Origin: Actinomycetospora succinea
GTDB lineage: Bacteria > Actinomycetota > Actinomycetes > Mycobacteriales > Pseudonocardiaceae
NCBI RefSeq assembly: GCF_004363095.1
Contig: NZ_SNYO01000003.1
Span: forward strand, 620,001-684,000
Length of the DNA stretch: 64,000 nucleotides
Direction of reading: 5' to 3'
Positions 50,668 to 59,204 of this stretch are shown in pieces. The position numbers and the translations under genes were made by a program. Position 1 is the stretch's first letter, and each line of letters opens with the position of its first letter. The notes under the pieces were generated by a model. The model ran no database searches, was not told where the DNA came from, and worked only from the letters and a program-made list of their open reading frames with translations.

Positions 50668-51279
50668 ATGGGGGAGGCAGTACCGGTGGGGGAGGACGAC
50701 GTCCCGGGGGCGGCCGCCGCGGCGGCGCGGGCGTTCGACGACGACGCCATGTTCATGTTCGTCTTCCCCGATCCGTCCGCGCGCCCGGCGAAGCTCGACC
50801 GCTTCTTCCGCGGCGCCGTCCGGTACGGCCGCCTCGCCGGGAAGGCGGTGACCACGCCCGAGCGCGCCGGCGTCGCGATCTGGCTCCCGCCCGGCAGCGT
50901 CGATATGTCGGTCGTCGGCATGGCCCGCGCCGGCATGCTCGCGTTCCCCGTGACGCTCGGGCCGGGCGCGTTCCGGCGCTTCGTCGCCTACACGGGCTGG
51001 CTCGACGGGCAGCGCAAGGCGCTCGTCCCCGACCCGCACTGGTTCCTGCTGGCCCTCGGCGTCGACCCCGTGTGGCAGCGCCGCGGGGTGGGCACCACGC
51101 TGCTGGCCGAGACGCTCGCCGACGCCGACCGTCGCGGCCTGCCCGCCTACCTCGAGACCACCGACGAGGGGAACATCGCCTACTACGCACGCTCCGGGTT
51201 CGCGGTCGTGCGCGACGCCGTCCCGGACAACGCCGGGCCCCGGACGTGGCTGATGCTGCGTGAGCCGGTGGGACGGTGA
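50668..51279 (+). CDS. GNAT-family N-acetyltransferase
   Basis: A 203-residue GNAT acetyltransferase. The acetyl-CoA motif reads GVDPVWQRRGVGTTLLAETL (around residues 131-150), with the QRRGVG pyrophosphate loop, and YLETTDEGNIAYYARSGFAV is motif B. Substrate unknown. ATG 50668 is used so that the first strand (AVPVGEDDVPGA) is retained; GTG 50686 with a good GGGGGAGG before it is an alternative. The stop overlaps the DUF998 gene by 4 bases. Confidence 0.83.
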   Translation: MGEAVPVGEDDVPGAAAAAARAFDDDAMFMFVFPDPSARPAKLDRFFRGAVRYGRLAGKAVTTPERAGVAIWLPPGSVDMSVVGMARAGMLAFPVTLGPGAFRRFVAYTGWLDGQRKALVPDPHWFLLALGVDPVWQRRGVGTTLLAETLADADRRGLPAYLETTDEGNIAYYARSGFAVVRDAVPDNAGPRTWLMLREPVGR

Positions 51280-52472
51280 CGCGGGAGGATCTCCGGGTGA
51301 CGGTGGCCCTCGTCCCCGACGCGCTCGGACGCCTGCGCCGCCCGACGTTGCTGGTCCTGGCCCTCGCGGCGCCGGTCGTCCTGGTCGTCGGCGCGGTCCT
51401 CGCGCAGGCCGTGCAGCCGCCCGGCGAGTACGACCCGGTCGGCCAGACGATCAGCACGCTCGCCGGCCGCGGCGCCACCGACCGCTGGATCATGACGGCC
51501 GCCCTGGCCCTCATCGGCGTGCTCTACGTGCTCGTCGCGCTGGGGCTGCGCGGCATCCCGGCGCTCGCCCGCGGCATCCTCGCCGGCGGGGGATTCGCGG
51601 TGATCGTCGCCGCGCTCGCCGCCCAGCCCGCGCACGGCAGCTCCGCGATCCACATGACCTTCACGGTCGCCGCGGCCATCGCGTTCGCGCTCTGGCCGAT
51701 CCCGCTGGTCGCCGACCGCTCCCTCACCGCCACGCTGCGCCGGGGCTCGGGCCTCGCCGTCCTGGCGATGCTCGGGCTGCTCGCCTGGTTGTGCGCCCAG
51801 GCCTGGACCGACGGGACCTGGCTCGGCGTCGCGGAGCGCACCCTGATCCTCGGCGAGACCGTCTGGCCGATCGTCGTCGTGGGGTGGGCCTTGCGATCTC
51901 CGCGCTGGTCGACGGCGGCGCTGGCCGTCCTCACCCCGGTCGTGTTCGTCGTCGGCCTGCTCTTCGCGCAGTCCGTCCAGCCCGGTCCCGACGCCGTCGA
52001 CCAGTCGCTGAGCGCGCTCTCCGGGCTCGCCGCGACCGGCCGCTGGATCATGGCGACGACGCTCGCGCTGGTCGGCCTGCTCACGGTGCTCGTGGCGTAC
52101 GGCCTGCGGCCCCGCGTCCCGCCGATGGCCTGGCGGGTGCTCGCGGCGGGCGGGATCCTGCTGGTGGTGGCGGGATTGAGCCCGCAGCCGGTGGGCGGCT
52201 ACTCGGTGATCCACATGGTCGCCGGCGGCTTCGCCTGGGCCGCCTACACGCTCTGGCCGCTGGGCATCGCGTTCTCGTCGACCATGGACCGTCGGCTCCG
52301 GGTCGCCTCGGCCGCGGCGACGGTCCTCCTGTCCGTGCTCGTCGTCTGGTTCACCGTCCAGCTCGTCACCACCGGCACCTGGTACGGCCTCTCGCAGCGG
52401 ATCGTCGTGCTCGCCCAGGCGGTGTGGCCGGTCGTGGTCGCCGCGACGGCTTCAGCGCGCGAAGATCGCTGA
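51276..52472 (+). CDS. Tandem DUF998 membrane protein
   Basis: A 398-residue membrane protein made of two DUF998 units in tandem. The repeat is visible: QPPGEYDPVGQTISTLAGRG with ATDRWIMTAALALIGVLYVL in the first half, and VQPGPDAVDQSLSALSGLAA with TGRWIMATTLALVGLLTVL in the second. Each unit also has an AIHMTF/VIHMVA helix. About twelve membrane segments in total. Role unknown. It begins in the GNAT stop, and its 3' end overlaps the convergent VWA gene by 21 bases. Confidence 0.78.
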   Translation: MTREDLRVTVALVPDALGRLRRPTLLVLALAAPVVLVVGAVLAQAVQPPGEYDPVGQTISTLAGRGATDRWIMTAALALIGVLYVLVALGLRGIPALARGILAGGGFAVIVAALAAQPAHGSSAIHMTFTVAAAIAFALWPIPLVADRSLTATLRRGSGLAVLAMLGLLAWLCAQAWTDGTWLGVAERTLILGETVWPIVVVGWALRSPRWSTAALAVLTPVVFVVGLLFAQSVQPGPDAVDQSLSALSGLAATGRWIMATTLALVGLLTVLVAYGLRPRVPPMAWRVLAAGGILLVVAGLSPQPVGGYSVIHMVAGGFAWAAYTLWPLGIAFSSTMDRRLRVASAAATVLLSVLVVWFTVQLVTTGTWYGLSQRIVVLAQAVWPVVVAATASAREDR

Positions 52473-53315
52473 CAGCGCCGGGGCGACATCCCGGTGGTCG
52501 CGCACGAGGCGGCAGCGTCCCCGCCCGGTGCGGGCGAGGTCGCGGCCCAGCTCGACGTCGCGCTCGCCGGACACGTCGAGCAGCACGTCGAGGCGCGGCA
52601 GCCGCCCGGCGATCCCGCGCGGGTCGGGGCCCGCGTTGTGCACGGCGTCGGAGAGCAGCAGCACGCGCGCGTCGCCCGACCCGGCGCCGGTGATCATCCG
52701 CGCGGCCGTGGTCAGGGCGAACGTGACGTTGGTGAGCCCGCGGGTCGGTACGCGCAGGAGCAGGTCGAGCACCGCCAGGGGTTCGACGCGCTCGCCGGGG
52801 CGCACGAGCACCGCGGCGTCCGACCAGAACGCGACCACCGCCAGCCGGTCCCGCCCCAGCTCGCCGGCCAGGGCGCCGACGGTCGCGGCCGCGGTCAGCG
52901 CGCGCTCGCCGGTCATCGACCCGGAGACGTCGACGACGAGCACCACCGTCCGCGCCGTCCGCTGCCGCTCGCGGACCGCCAGGTCCTCGTCCTCGGGCAG
53001 CGGGTTGGCGGCGAGCACCTCGAGCGTGGCGTCGAGATCGAGGTCGTCGCCCGCGCCGTGCCAGCGGGTGCTGACGAGGTCGCTCGCGACGCCGGTGTGC
53101 CGGTCCTCCGCGGTCGGCGGCCGCAGGCTCAGGCGCCGGGCGATCCGCCGGGACCGGGCGCGGGCGACGTCGTCCACCGTGCGGTCCCCCAACGACTCCA
53201 GCGCCACCACCTCGGCGGGCTCGTCGGACGCCCCCGGCGCCGTCGGGCCGCCGACCGACCGGTCCCCGCGCCGGCGTCGGCGCGTGCCCTCGGAGAGCAC
53301 GAGCCCGCCACCCAC
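52452..53315 (-). CDS. VWA-domain protein (CoxE-like partner of MoxR)
   Basis: A 287-residue protein with a C-terminal von Willebrand A domain. The MIDAS motif is VVLVVDVSGSMTGERAL (near residue 126), with TNVTFALTTAARM and LLLSDAVHNAG supplying the other ligands. It follows a MoxR gene, its usual partner in metal-cofactor or complex assembly. GTG 53315 is the first start codon, but the same frame is open without a start back to the MoxR stop at 53421, reading an Arg-rich stretch (RSARPLRRKPKRLSEEPALY), so the true start may lie upstream. The 3' end overlaps the DUF998 gene by 21 bases. Confidence 0.75.
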   Translation of the reverse strand: MGGGLVLSEGTRRRRRGDRSVGGPTAPGASDEPAEVVALESLGDRTVDDVARARSRRIARRLSLRPPTAEDRHTGVASDLVSTRWHGAGDDLDLDATLEVLAANPLPEDEDLAVRERQRTARTVVLVVDVSGSMTGERALTAAATVGALAGELGRDRLAVVAFWSDAAVLVRPGERVEPLAVLDLLLRVPTRGLTNVTFALTTAARMITGAGSGDARVLLLSDAVHNAGPDPRGIAGRLPRLDVLLDVSGERDVELGRDLARTGRGRCRLVRDHRDVAPALSAIFAR

Positions 53316-53420
53316 GCCGCCGCGCTCGTAGAGCGCGGGCTCCTCCGAGAGCCGCTTGGGCTTGCGGCGCAGCGGGCGCGCCGACCGGTCGACGATCGGG
53401 CCGTCCGCCGAGACCTGCTT

Positions 53421-54341
53421 TCAACCCGGCTCGGCGCGCGCGGGGTCGAGCACGAAGTACGACTCCCAGATCGTCCGGAGCACCGTCTCGGGCGTCGCCT
53501 CCACGACCTCGTCGAGGTGGATGCGGCCGGAGAGCGCGAGCAGCATCCCGTCGAGGACGAGCCCGGTGTAGGCGGCGGGCAGGTCCCGCAGAGCCGTCTC
53601 GACAGGCACGGAAGCACCCCGCAACCGCGCCAACCGGTCCACCACCAGCGCCAGGTCGATCGCCCCGCGCACGCTGCTGCCCTGCCGGATCGCCTCGTGC
53701 TCGCGGGTCGCGCGGGTGAGGGCGACGGCGTCGGTGACGAGGCGGTCCGCGTCGAGGTCGGTGCGCGCCGCGACGATCGCCCGCTCGGCGTCGGCGTCCT
53801 GGTAGGTGACGGCGAGGCGGCAGAGCCGGTCGCTCACCGACGTCGACAGGCGCGTCGTGCCGATCGTGTCGTACGGGTTCATCGTCGCGATCACCCGGAA
53901 CGACGGCGCCGCCTCCACGGTGCCCACGCGCGGAACGGCGATCCGCCGCTCCGCCATGGCCGTGAGCAGCGTGTTCAGGGTGTCCTCGGGCGCCCGGTTG
54001 AACTCCTCGACGTAGAGGAAGCCGCCGGAGCGCATCGCCTCGAGCAGCGGGCCGGGCACGAACGTGTCCGCCGAGTAGTCGTCGCGCAGCACCCGCGCCG
54101 GGCTGTGGTGGCCGACCAAGCGTGTCGGGGTCAGGTCGGCGTTGCCCTCGACGAACACCATCGGCACGCCCCACTCCGCGGTGATCGCGGCGAGGATCGT
54201 CGACTTCGACGTGCCGGGCGGGCCCTCGAGCAGGATGTCGCGCCCGGCCGCGACGGCGGCCAGGAGCAGGTCGAGCTCCCGCTCCCGGCCGACCACCCGC
54301 GCGGCGACCTTCTCCCGCACATCGGCGAGATCGTCCGTCAC
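53421..54341 (-). CDS. MoxR-family AAA+ ATPase
   Basis: A 306-residue MoxR ATPase. Walker A is LLEGPPGTSKSTILAAI (near residue 35-51), Walker B is FLYVEEFNRAPEDTLNTLL (about 106-124) and sensor 1 is VIATMNPYDTIGT; the arginine finger lies in SVSDRLCRLAV. MoxR proteins with VWA partners act as chaperones that mature or activate enzymes. GTG 54341 overlaps the SDR stop by 4 bases, so SDR, MoxR and VWA form one operon. A longer open frame extends upstream but is antisense-like in composition and inside the SDR gene. Confidence 0.85.
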   Translation of the reverse strand: MTDDLADVREKVAARVVGRERELDLLLAAVAAGRDILLEGPPGTSKSTILAAITAEWGVPMVFVEGNADLTPTRLVGHHSPARVLRDDYSADTFVPGPLLEAMRSGGFLYVEEFNRAPEDTLNTLLTAMAERRIAVPRVGTVEAAPSFRVIATMNPYDTIGTTRLSTSVSDRLCRLAVTYQDADAERAIVAARTDLDADRLVTDAVALTRATREHEAIRQGSSVRGAIDLALVVDRLARLRGASVPVETALRDLPAAYTGLVLDGMLLALSGRIHLDEVVEATPETVLRTIWESYFVLDPARAEPG

Positions 54342-55162
54342 TTGGCGCTGAACCCCGCGTCGACCGGCAGCGTCACGCCGCTGACGTAGCGGCCCGCGTC
54401 GCTGACGAGGTAGAGGATCGCGTTGGAGATGTCGACGGCCTCGACCATCTCGACCGGCAGGAGGTTCGCCAGCGCGTCGCCCTTCTCCGGGTTCTCGTTC
54501 ATCCACGCCTCGAGCTGCGGGTTCACGACCATCGGCGTGTTGACGCCGGTCGGGTGCACGGTGTTGACGCGGATGTTGTGCGGGGCGAGCCAGTGGGCGA
54601 ACGACCGCATCAGCCCGACGACGCCGTGCTTCGCCGCGGCGTACCCGCTGTAGGCGCCGCCGCCGTCCCCGCCGCGCCCGGACAGGCCCTGGGTGGAGCT
54701 GGTCAGGACGATCGCGCCGCCGTCGCCCTGTTCGATCATGCGCGGTGCCGCGGCCTTCACCGTGTGGTAGACGCCGGTGAGGTTGATGTCGATGACGTCC
54801 TGCCAGCCGCGCTCCTCGTCGTCGGGCTCGCCGCCGACCTGGTTCGCGATGCCGGCGTTGGCCAGGACGATGTCGACGCGGCCGAGCTCGGCGATCCCGG
54901 CGTCGAACGCCGCCTGCAGCGCGCCGAGGTCACGGACGTCGGCCTGGCGGGTCACGATGCGGCGGTCGAGGTCCTCGACCAGCTTGGCGGTCTCCGCGAG
55001 GTCCTCGGGCGTCGACATCGCGTAGCGCACCGTGCCGACCTGCTCGCACAGGTCGACGCCGATGATGTCTGCGCCCTCCTGGGCCAGGCGCAGCGCGTGG
55101 CTGCGGCCCTGGCCGCGCGCCGCTCCGGTGATGAAGGCGACCTTCCCGTCCAGCTGACCCAT
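54338..55162 (-). CDS. Mycofactocin-coupled SDR-family oxidoreductase
   Basis: A 274-residue short-chain dehydrogenase. GKVAFITGAARGQGRSHALR is the nucleotide loop, YSGYAAAKHG holds the catalytic Tyr and Lys, and the insertion AMSTPEDLAETAKLVEDLDR after DLCEQVGTVRY is the mark of the TIGR03971 subgroup, whose NAD does not exchange and which depends on mycofactocin. ATG 55162 gives MGQLDGKVAFITG. It is translationally coupled to MoxR and VWA genes, an uncommon context. Substrate is likely an alcohol; unknown. Confidence 0.85.
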   Translation of the reverse strand: MGQLDGKVAFITGAARGQGRSHALRLAQEGADIIGVDLCEQVGTVRYAMSTPEDLAETAKLVEDLDRRIVTRQADVRDLGALQAAFDAGIAELGRVDIVLANAGIANQVGGEPDDEERGWQDVIDINLTGVYHTVKAAAPRMIEQGDGGAIVLTSSTQGLSGRGGDGGGAYSGYAAAKHGVVGLMRSFAHWLAPHNIRVNTVHPTGVNTPMVVNPQLEAWMNENPEKGDALANLLPVEMVEAVDISNAILYLVSDAGRYVSGVTLPVDAGFSAK

Positions 55163-55318
55163 GGTCCGACTCCTCGGCTCGACGTCGTTGTCCGAGCCCT
55201 CACGCTGTCGCACACGGTGTCGATCACGTAACGCCCAGACAGACCAATCGGACACTTAGTTTGGACACGGAACCATCACGGATGGCGCGCCGGTGATCGG
55301 TACGGCACGGTTCTCCAC

Positions 55319-57574
55319 GTGATCGGGCGCCTGGTGGCGGTGGTGCTGCTCGCGGTCGTCGGCGTCTACGCCGTGATCCTGGAGGGGCCGCCCGACCCGG
55401 TGCCGGCGTCGGCGCCGCCGGGTGACTTCAGTGCCGAGCGGGCGGTCGCGACCGTGGACCAACTCGCCCGAGTTCCGCGGCCCATCGGCTCGCCCGCCTC
55501 GGATGCCGCCCGCGACGCGCTGGTCGGGCAGCTGGCCGCCGAGGGCCTGGCGTCGCGGGTCGAGGCGACGGCGTCGATCGCGGCCGAGGAGGGGCAGGCG
55601 CGAGCGGCGCGCGTGGAGAACGTCGTCGCCACCCTGCCGGGCACCGACCCCACGGGCCAGGTCGTGCTCATGGCGCACTACGACTCGGTGGCCGCCGGGC
55701 CGGGCGCCGCCGACGACATGTCCGGCGTCGCGACGATCCTCGAGACCGTGCGGGCCCTGCGTGCCGGCCCGCCGCTGCGCAACGACGTGACGGTCGTGCT
55801 CACCGACGGCGAGGAGGCGGGCCTGCACGGGGCGCGGGCGTGGGTGCGGGACCAGCTACCGCGCGACCGCCCGACCGTGGTCCTCAACTGGGAGGCGCGC
55901 GGCGTCTCCGGCCCGTCGATGCTGTTCCAGACCTCGCCGGGGAACGCCGGACTGGTCGACGCCTGGGCGCGCTCGGTGCCGGCGCCGCGCGGGGATTCGT
56001 CGCAGGTCGAGATCTACCGGTTCCTGCCCAACGACACCGACCTCTCGCCCGTGCTCGACGCGGGCCGACCGGGGATGAACTCGGCGTTCATCGGCGGCGC
56101 CGAGCAGTACCACACGCCCGGCGACGTGCCCCCGAACCTCAGCCCGGCCTCGGTGCAGAACCACGGCGGGAACGCGCTGGCGCTGACGCGGACGCTCGGG
56201 TCGTCCGACCTGGCGCCGCTGGACCCTGTCGCCTCGGGCGCGCCGGCCTCGGGCGACTCCACCTACTTCACCGTCCTCGGCCGCACCGTCACCTACGACA
56301 GCTGGTGGGCCTGGCCGGTCGCGGGGCTCGCGCTGCTGCTCGCTCTCGTCCTCGTGGTGGTGGCGCGGGTGCGGCGTCAGGCGACGATCTCCGGGGTCGT
56401 CGGCGGCTTCTTCGGCTACCTGCTCTCGCTGGTGCTCGGGCTCGCCGTGGGGATCGGGTTCTGGCAGGCGCTCGTGGCGATCCGCCCGTCGTACGCCGAC
56501 ACCGGCCCGTTCGTCGGCCGCCCGCTGATGTACGAGATCGCCGCAGGCCTCGCGGCGTTCGTCGTCGTGACCCTGATGGTCAGCCTGCTGCGGCGCCGGC
56601 CCGGCGGGATGGCGTTCGCGGCCGGGTCGCTGCTCGTGCTCGCGCTGCTGGCGATCGGGCTGGCGGTCGTCGCGCCGGGCTCGGTGTTCCTGCTGGCGTG
56701 GCCGGTCGTGGGGCTGGCTCTGGGGCTCACCGTCGTGGCGCTGGCGGGGGAGCGGCCGTGGCTCGCGGTGCCGTTCTTCGTGCTCGGCGCGGTGCCGGCG
56801 GTGGCGCTGCTGATCCCGTTCGCGGTGGCGTCCTACGGCGTCGCGGGGGTGTCCGACGGGCTGCCGGTCGCGCTGTTCGTGCTGGTGGGGGTGCCGATCG
56901 CCGCCGGGCTGTCCGCGTTGCCGCGGCCCGGTCAGGTGCGGGGGTACGCGCTGCCGATCATGGCCCTGGTCTGGGTGCTGATCCTCGCGGCCGGCGGGCT
57001 GTTCCTCGACCGCCCCGACGCCCGGACCCCGCAGGGCGCGAGCCTCGACTACGCGCTGGATGCGGACACGGGCGTCGCCCGCTGGGTCACCACCGACACC
57101 GCGCCGGCCGACTGGACGCGGTCGTACACGCCGGACGCGCCCGCTCAGCTCCCGGCGTTCGACGAACCCGTGAGCACCGGGCAGGCGCCTCCGTTGCCGG
57201 TGCCGGGCCCGGTCACCGTGGCGGCGCGGACCCCCGACGGCGTGCGCCTGCAGGTGTCGTCGCCCCGCGGCGCGCCGACGATCGCGGTGCGCTCCGACGT
57301 CCCGGCCTTTTCGGTCACGGTGTCCTACCCCGGGCGCCCACCGGTGTCGACGCCGCTCGCGGGTGGGCCGCTCCGGCTCCAGCTCGACGACGTGCCGCGC
57401 GAGGGGGCTCTCGTGGATCTGCAGCTGGCGGGCCCGGCGACCCTGCTCGTCGACGACCAGACCCTCGGGCTGGCCCAGGTCCCGACCTTCCGTCCCCGCC
57501 CGCCCGAGCTGCGCCAGGCGCGGGGCAACGAGAGCGACCGCGTCATCGTGACGCGGCGCGTCGACGTGCCCTGA
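55319..57574 (+). CDS. M28-family membrane metallopeptidase
   Basis: A 751-residue protein. An N-terminal anchor (LVAVVLLAVVGVYAVILEG) precedes an extracytoplasmic M28 domain with the zinc ligands His and Asp in LMAHYDSV, Asp in GAADDMSG, the Glu pair in TDGEEAGLHG, Asp in NDTDLSPVL and His in GAEQYHTPGD. About eight membrane segments follow (residues 325-560), then a C-terminal extracellular beta-rich domain of about 170 residues. The layout matches Fxna/Pff1-like M28 peptidases. GTG 55319 is the start. The stop abuts the convergent DUF3291 stop. Confidence 0.84.
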   Translation: MIGRLVAVVLLAVVGVYAVILEGPPDPVPASAPPGDFSAERAVATVDQLARVPRPIGSPASDAARDALVGQLAAEGLASRVEATASIAAEEGQARAARVENVVATLPGTDPTGQVVLMAHYDSVAAGPGAADDMSGVATILETVRALRAGPPLRNDVTVVLTDGEEAGLHGARAWVRDQLPRDRPTVVLNWEARGVSGPSMLFQTSPGNAGLVDAWARSVPAPRGDSSQVEIYRFLPNDTDLSPVLDAGRPGMNSAFIGGAEQYHTPGDVPPNLSPASVQNHGGNALALTRTLGSSDLAPLDPVASGAPASGDSTYFTVLGRTVTYDSWWAWPVAGLALLLALVLVVVARVRRQATISGVVGGFFGYLLSLVLGLAVGIGFWQALVAIRPSYADTGPFVGRPLMYEIAAGLAAFVVVTLMVSLLRRRPGGMAFAAGSLLVLALLAIGLAVVAPGSVFLLAWPVVGLALGLTVVALAGERPWLAVPFFVLGAVPAVALLIPFAVASYGVAGVSDGLPVALFVLVGVPIAAGLSALPRPGQVRGYALPIMALVWVLILAAGGLFLDRPDARTPQGASLDYALDADTGVARWVTTDTAPADWTRSYTPDAPAQLPAFDEPVSTGQAPPLPVPGPVTVAARTPDGVRLQVSSPRGAPTIAVRSDVPAFSVTVSYPGRPPVSTPLAGGPLRLQLDDVPREGALVDLQLAGPATLLVDDQTLGLAQVPTFRPRPPELRQARGNESDRVIVTRRVDVP

Positions 57575-58012
57575 TCACCGCCGCTCCGGGCGCCCCTCGG
57601 CGTCGAAGCGGCGGCGGACGGTGAAGGCGCGCGACGTCGGTCCGTGGGCGCGCAGGTACGTCAGCCGCGCCAGTGCCTCGTCCGGCGTGGGCTCGTGTCC
57701 GTCGCGGACCCACCACAACGCCGTGGTCGGCCCCGTCGTGTGCCGGAACCACTCGCCGCGCCGGCGCACGAGCTGCCCGTGGGCGCTGCGGTAGACGAAC
57801 CGGTGCAGCGACGGGTAGTCGGTCCAGACGCTCAGGTTCACGATCGTCTCGACGCGCGGCTGCACGTGCGCGTCGGGGTGACGCCACACGAAGCCGGGCG
57901 CTCGCTCCGCCAGCGTCCCGATCCGGTCGACCGCGGTCAGGAAGCCCGCGAGGCGCGCGTCGTCGAGCGGGAAGCGCAGCACGGCGGCGTTGACTTGGGC
58001 GAGCTGGGCCAT
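57575..58012 (-). CDS. DUF3291-domain protein
   Basis: A 145-residue protein of the DUF3291 family, a dimeric alpha-beta barrel like fold. LAQVNAAVLRFPLDDARLAG (residues 4-23), IVNLSVWTDYPSLHRFVYRS and TTALWWVRDGHEPTPDEALA are family-typical. Function unknown; some relatives are haem or monooxygenase-like. It is followed after 4 bases by a nitroreductase gene's stop end, so it is downstream in a run of five minus-strand genes. Confidence 0.8.
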   Translation of the reverse strand: MAQLAQVNAAVLRFPLDDARLAGFLTAVDRIGTLAERAPGFVWRHPDAHVQPRVETIVNLSVWTDYPSLHRFVYRSAHGQLVRRRGEWFRHTTGPTTALWWVRDGHEPTPDEALARLTYLRAHGPTSRAFTVRRRFDAEGRPERR

Positions 58013-58016
58013 GGGC

Positions 58017-58553
58017 TCATGGCACCCAGTGCGTGAGGTCGCGCCAGGTCAGGCGGGCCGGCTTGATCGCCCGCGGCTGGTCGGGCGCCGGGTGGCCGAG
58101 GCAGACGACCAGCTCCGCGACCCAGCCCTCGGGCAGGTCGAGCACGACGCCGACGGCCGCGCGGCTGAACGAGCTCACCGGCCCCGCGCCCAGCCCGACC
58201 GCCTGCGCGGCCAGCAGGAGCGTCGCCGTCGCGGTGCCGACGTCGATCCACGGGCCGTGGTTCTCCGGCGGGAAGCCGTACTCGGCGACGAGCGCGTGGT
58301 CGACGCAGACGGCGATCGCCGCCGTCGGCTTCGCGATCATGCCGGGGGAGACCATGCGCAGCACCCGCAGCGTGCCCGGGTCGGTCGTCGCGACGAAGCG
58401 CTGGAGATGGCGGTTGCCCGCGGTCGGCGCCCAGCGCACGGCGTCGAGGATCGTCTCGATCTGCTCGCGCGCCACCGGCTCGTCGGTCATCGCCCGTGTG
58501 ACCCGCCGGCGGCGGATGGCAGCGAGAACAGGATCGAGCACGGGGTCGGTCAC
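58017..58553 (-). CDS. Nitroreductase-family oxidoreductase
   Basis: A 178-residue FMN-dependent nitroreductase fold protein. IRRRRVTRAMTDEPVAREQI (residues 13-32) contains the FMN-phosphate-binding Arg pair, RWAPTAGNRHLQRFVATTD the second FMN segment, and AAQAVGLGAGPVSSF the conserved C-terminal glycine motif. Substrate unknown. GTG 58553 overlaps the DUF6092 stop by 4 bases. Confidence 0.83.
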   Translation of the reverse strand: MTDPVLDPVLAAIRRRRVTRAMTDEPVAREQIETILDAVRWAPTAGNRHLQRFVATTDPGTLRVLRMVSPGMIAKPTAAIAVCVDHALVAEYGFPPENHGPWIDVGTATATLLLAAQAVGLGAGPVSSFSRAAVGVVLDLPEGWVAELVVCLGHPAPDQPRAIKPARLTWRDLTHWVP

Positions 58554-58858
58554 GGCGCGTACTTCGTCTTCAGGTGGGCGGCGACGGAGCGGCACACGCC
58601 GTCGAGCTGCTCGACGTACTGCTCGCGGTCTCCGCGGGGCACGGCGAGCAGGGGCATCTGGCTCAACGGACCGTCGAGGGCCTCGGCCGTTGCTTCCGTG
58701 GCCCGCGGCCCCATCGCCTCGGCCAGGCGGTGGGCCGCGGTGAGCAGGCGCATGGGCCCGTACTCGGCGGCCTCGTCGACCTGCGTGCGTGCGGCGGTGA
58801 CCAGGTAGGCGAGCAGTTCGAGCGCGTCGTCCTCGTCGAGGACCCAGGGTGCGGACAC
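58550..58858 (-). CDS. DUF6092-like small protein
   Basis: A 102-residue helical protein: ALELLAYLVTAARTQVDEAA (residues 12-31), then EYGPMRLLTAAHRLAEAMGP. It resembles the DUF6092 family, from memory of that motif. Function unknown. Coupled to the nitroreductase gene, which it precedes. Confidence 0.65.
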   Translation of the reverse strand: MSAPWVLDEDDALELLAYLVTAARTQVDEAAEYGPMRLLTAAHRLAEAMGPRATEATAEALDGPLSQMPLLAVPRGDREQYVEQLDGVCRSVAAHLKTKYAP

Positions 58859-58873
58859 CCCGCCATCCTGGCC

Positions 58874-59170
58874 TCAGGCGCGCTCGTCGGAGACGACCTC
58901 GTACCAACTCATCTCGCTCGGGCCCTCCTGCAGACCCTCCATGCGCTCGCGGGTCTCGAGGAACGCGTCGTCGGCGTGCCAGGCCTCCCAGGCCGCGCGG
59001 GTCGACCAGGTGCCGATCACCGTGCGCTCGTGCGGCGCGTCGAGCGGGATGACGAGCTGGTTGCCGATCCAGCCCTCCTTCCCGCGGGCGGTCTCGAGGC
59101 GGTCGCGCATCGCCGCGTCCCACTCCGGCTCGCGGCCAGGGGTGAGGGTGACGTGGGTGATGACGGTCAT
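58874..59170 (-). CDS. Antibiotic biosynthesis monooxygenase (ABM) domain protein
   Basis: A 98-residue ferredoxin-like alpha-beta barrel protein. VITHVTLTPGREPEWDAAMR (residues 3-22), EGWIGNQLVIPLDAPHERTV and GTWSTRAAWEAWHADDAFLE are typical of ABM domains. Members may be small monooxygenases, haem degraders or of unknown role. ATG 59170 is used, an ATG at 59173 adds one residue. Confidence 0.78.
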   Translation of the reverse strand: MTVITHVTLTPGREPEWDAAMRDRLETARGKEGWIGNQLVIPLDAPHERTVIGTWSTRAAWEAWHADDAFLETRERMEGLQEGPSEMSWYEVVSDERA

Positions 59171-59204
59171 CATGGGCGCCCGGCTACCCCGGTGCGTCCG
59201 TGCT

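Noticed and set aside
55250-55268. Direct repeats GGACAC upstream of the SDR and M28 genes as an operator
   Set aside because: Six-base repeats in GC-rich DNA are expected by chance and no regulator is adjacent.
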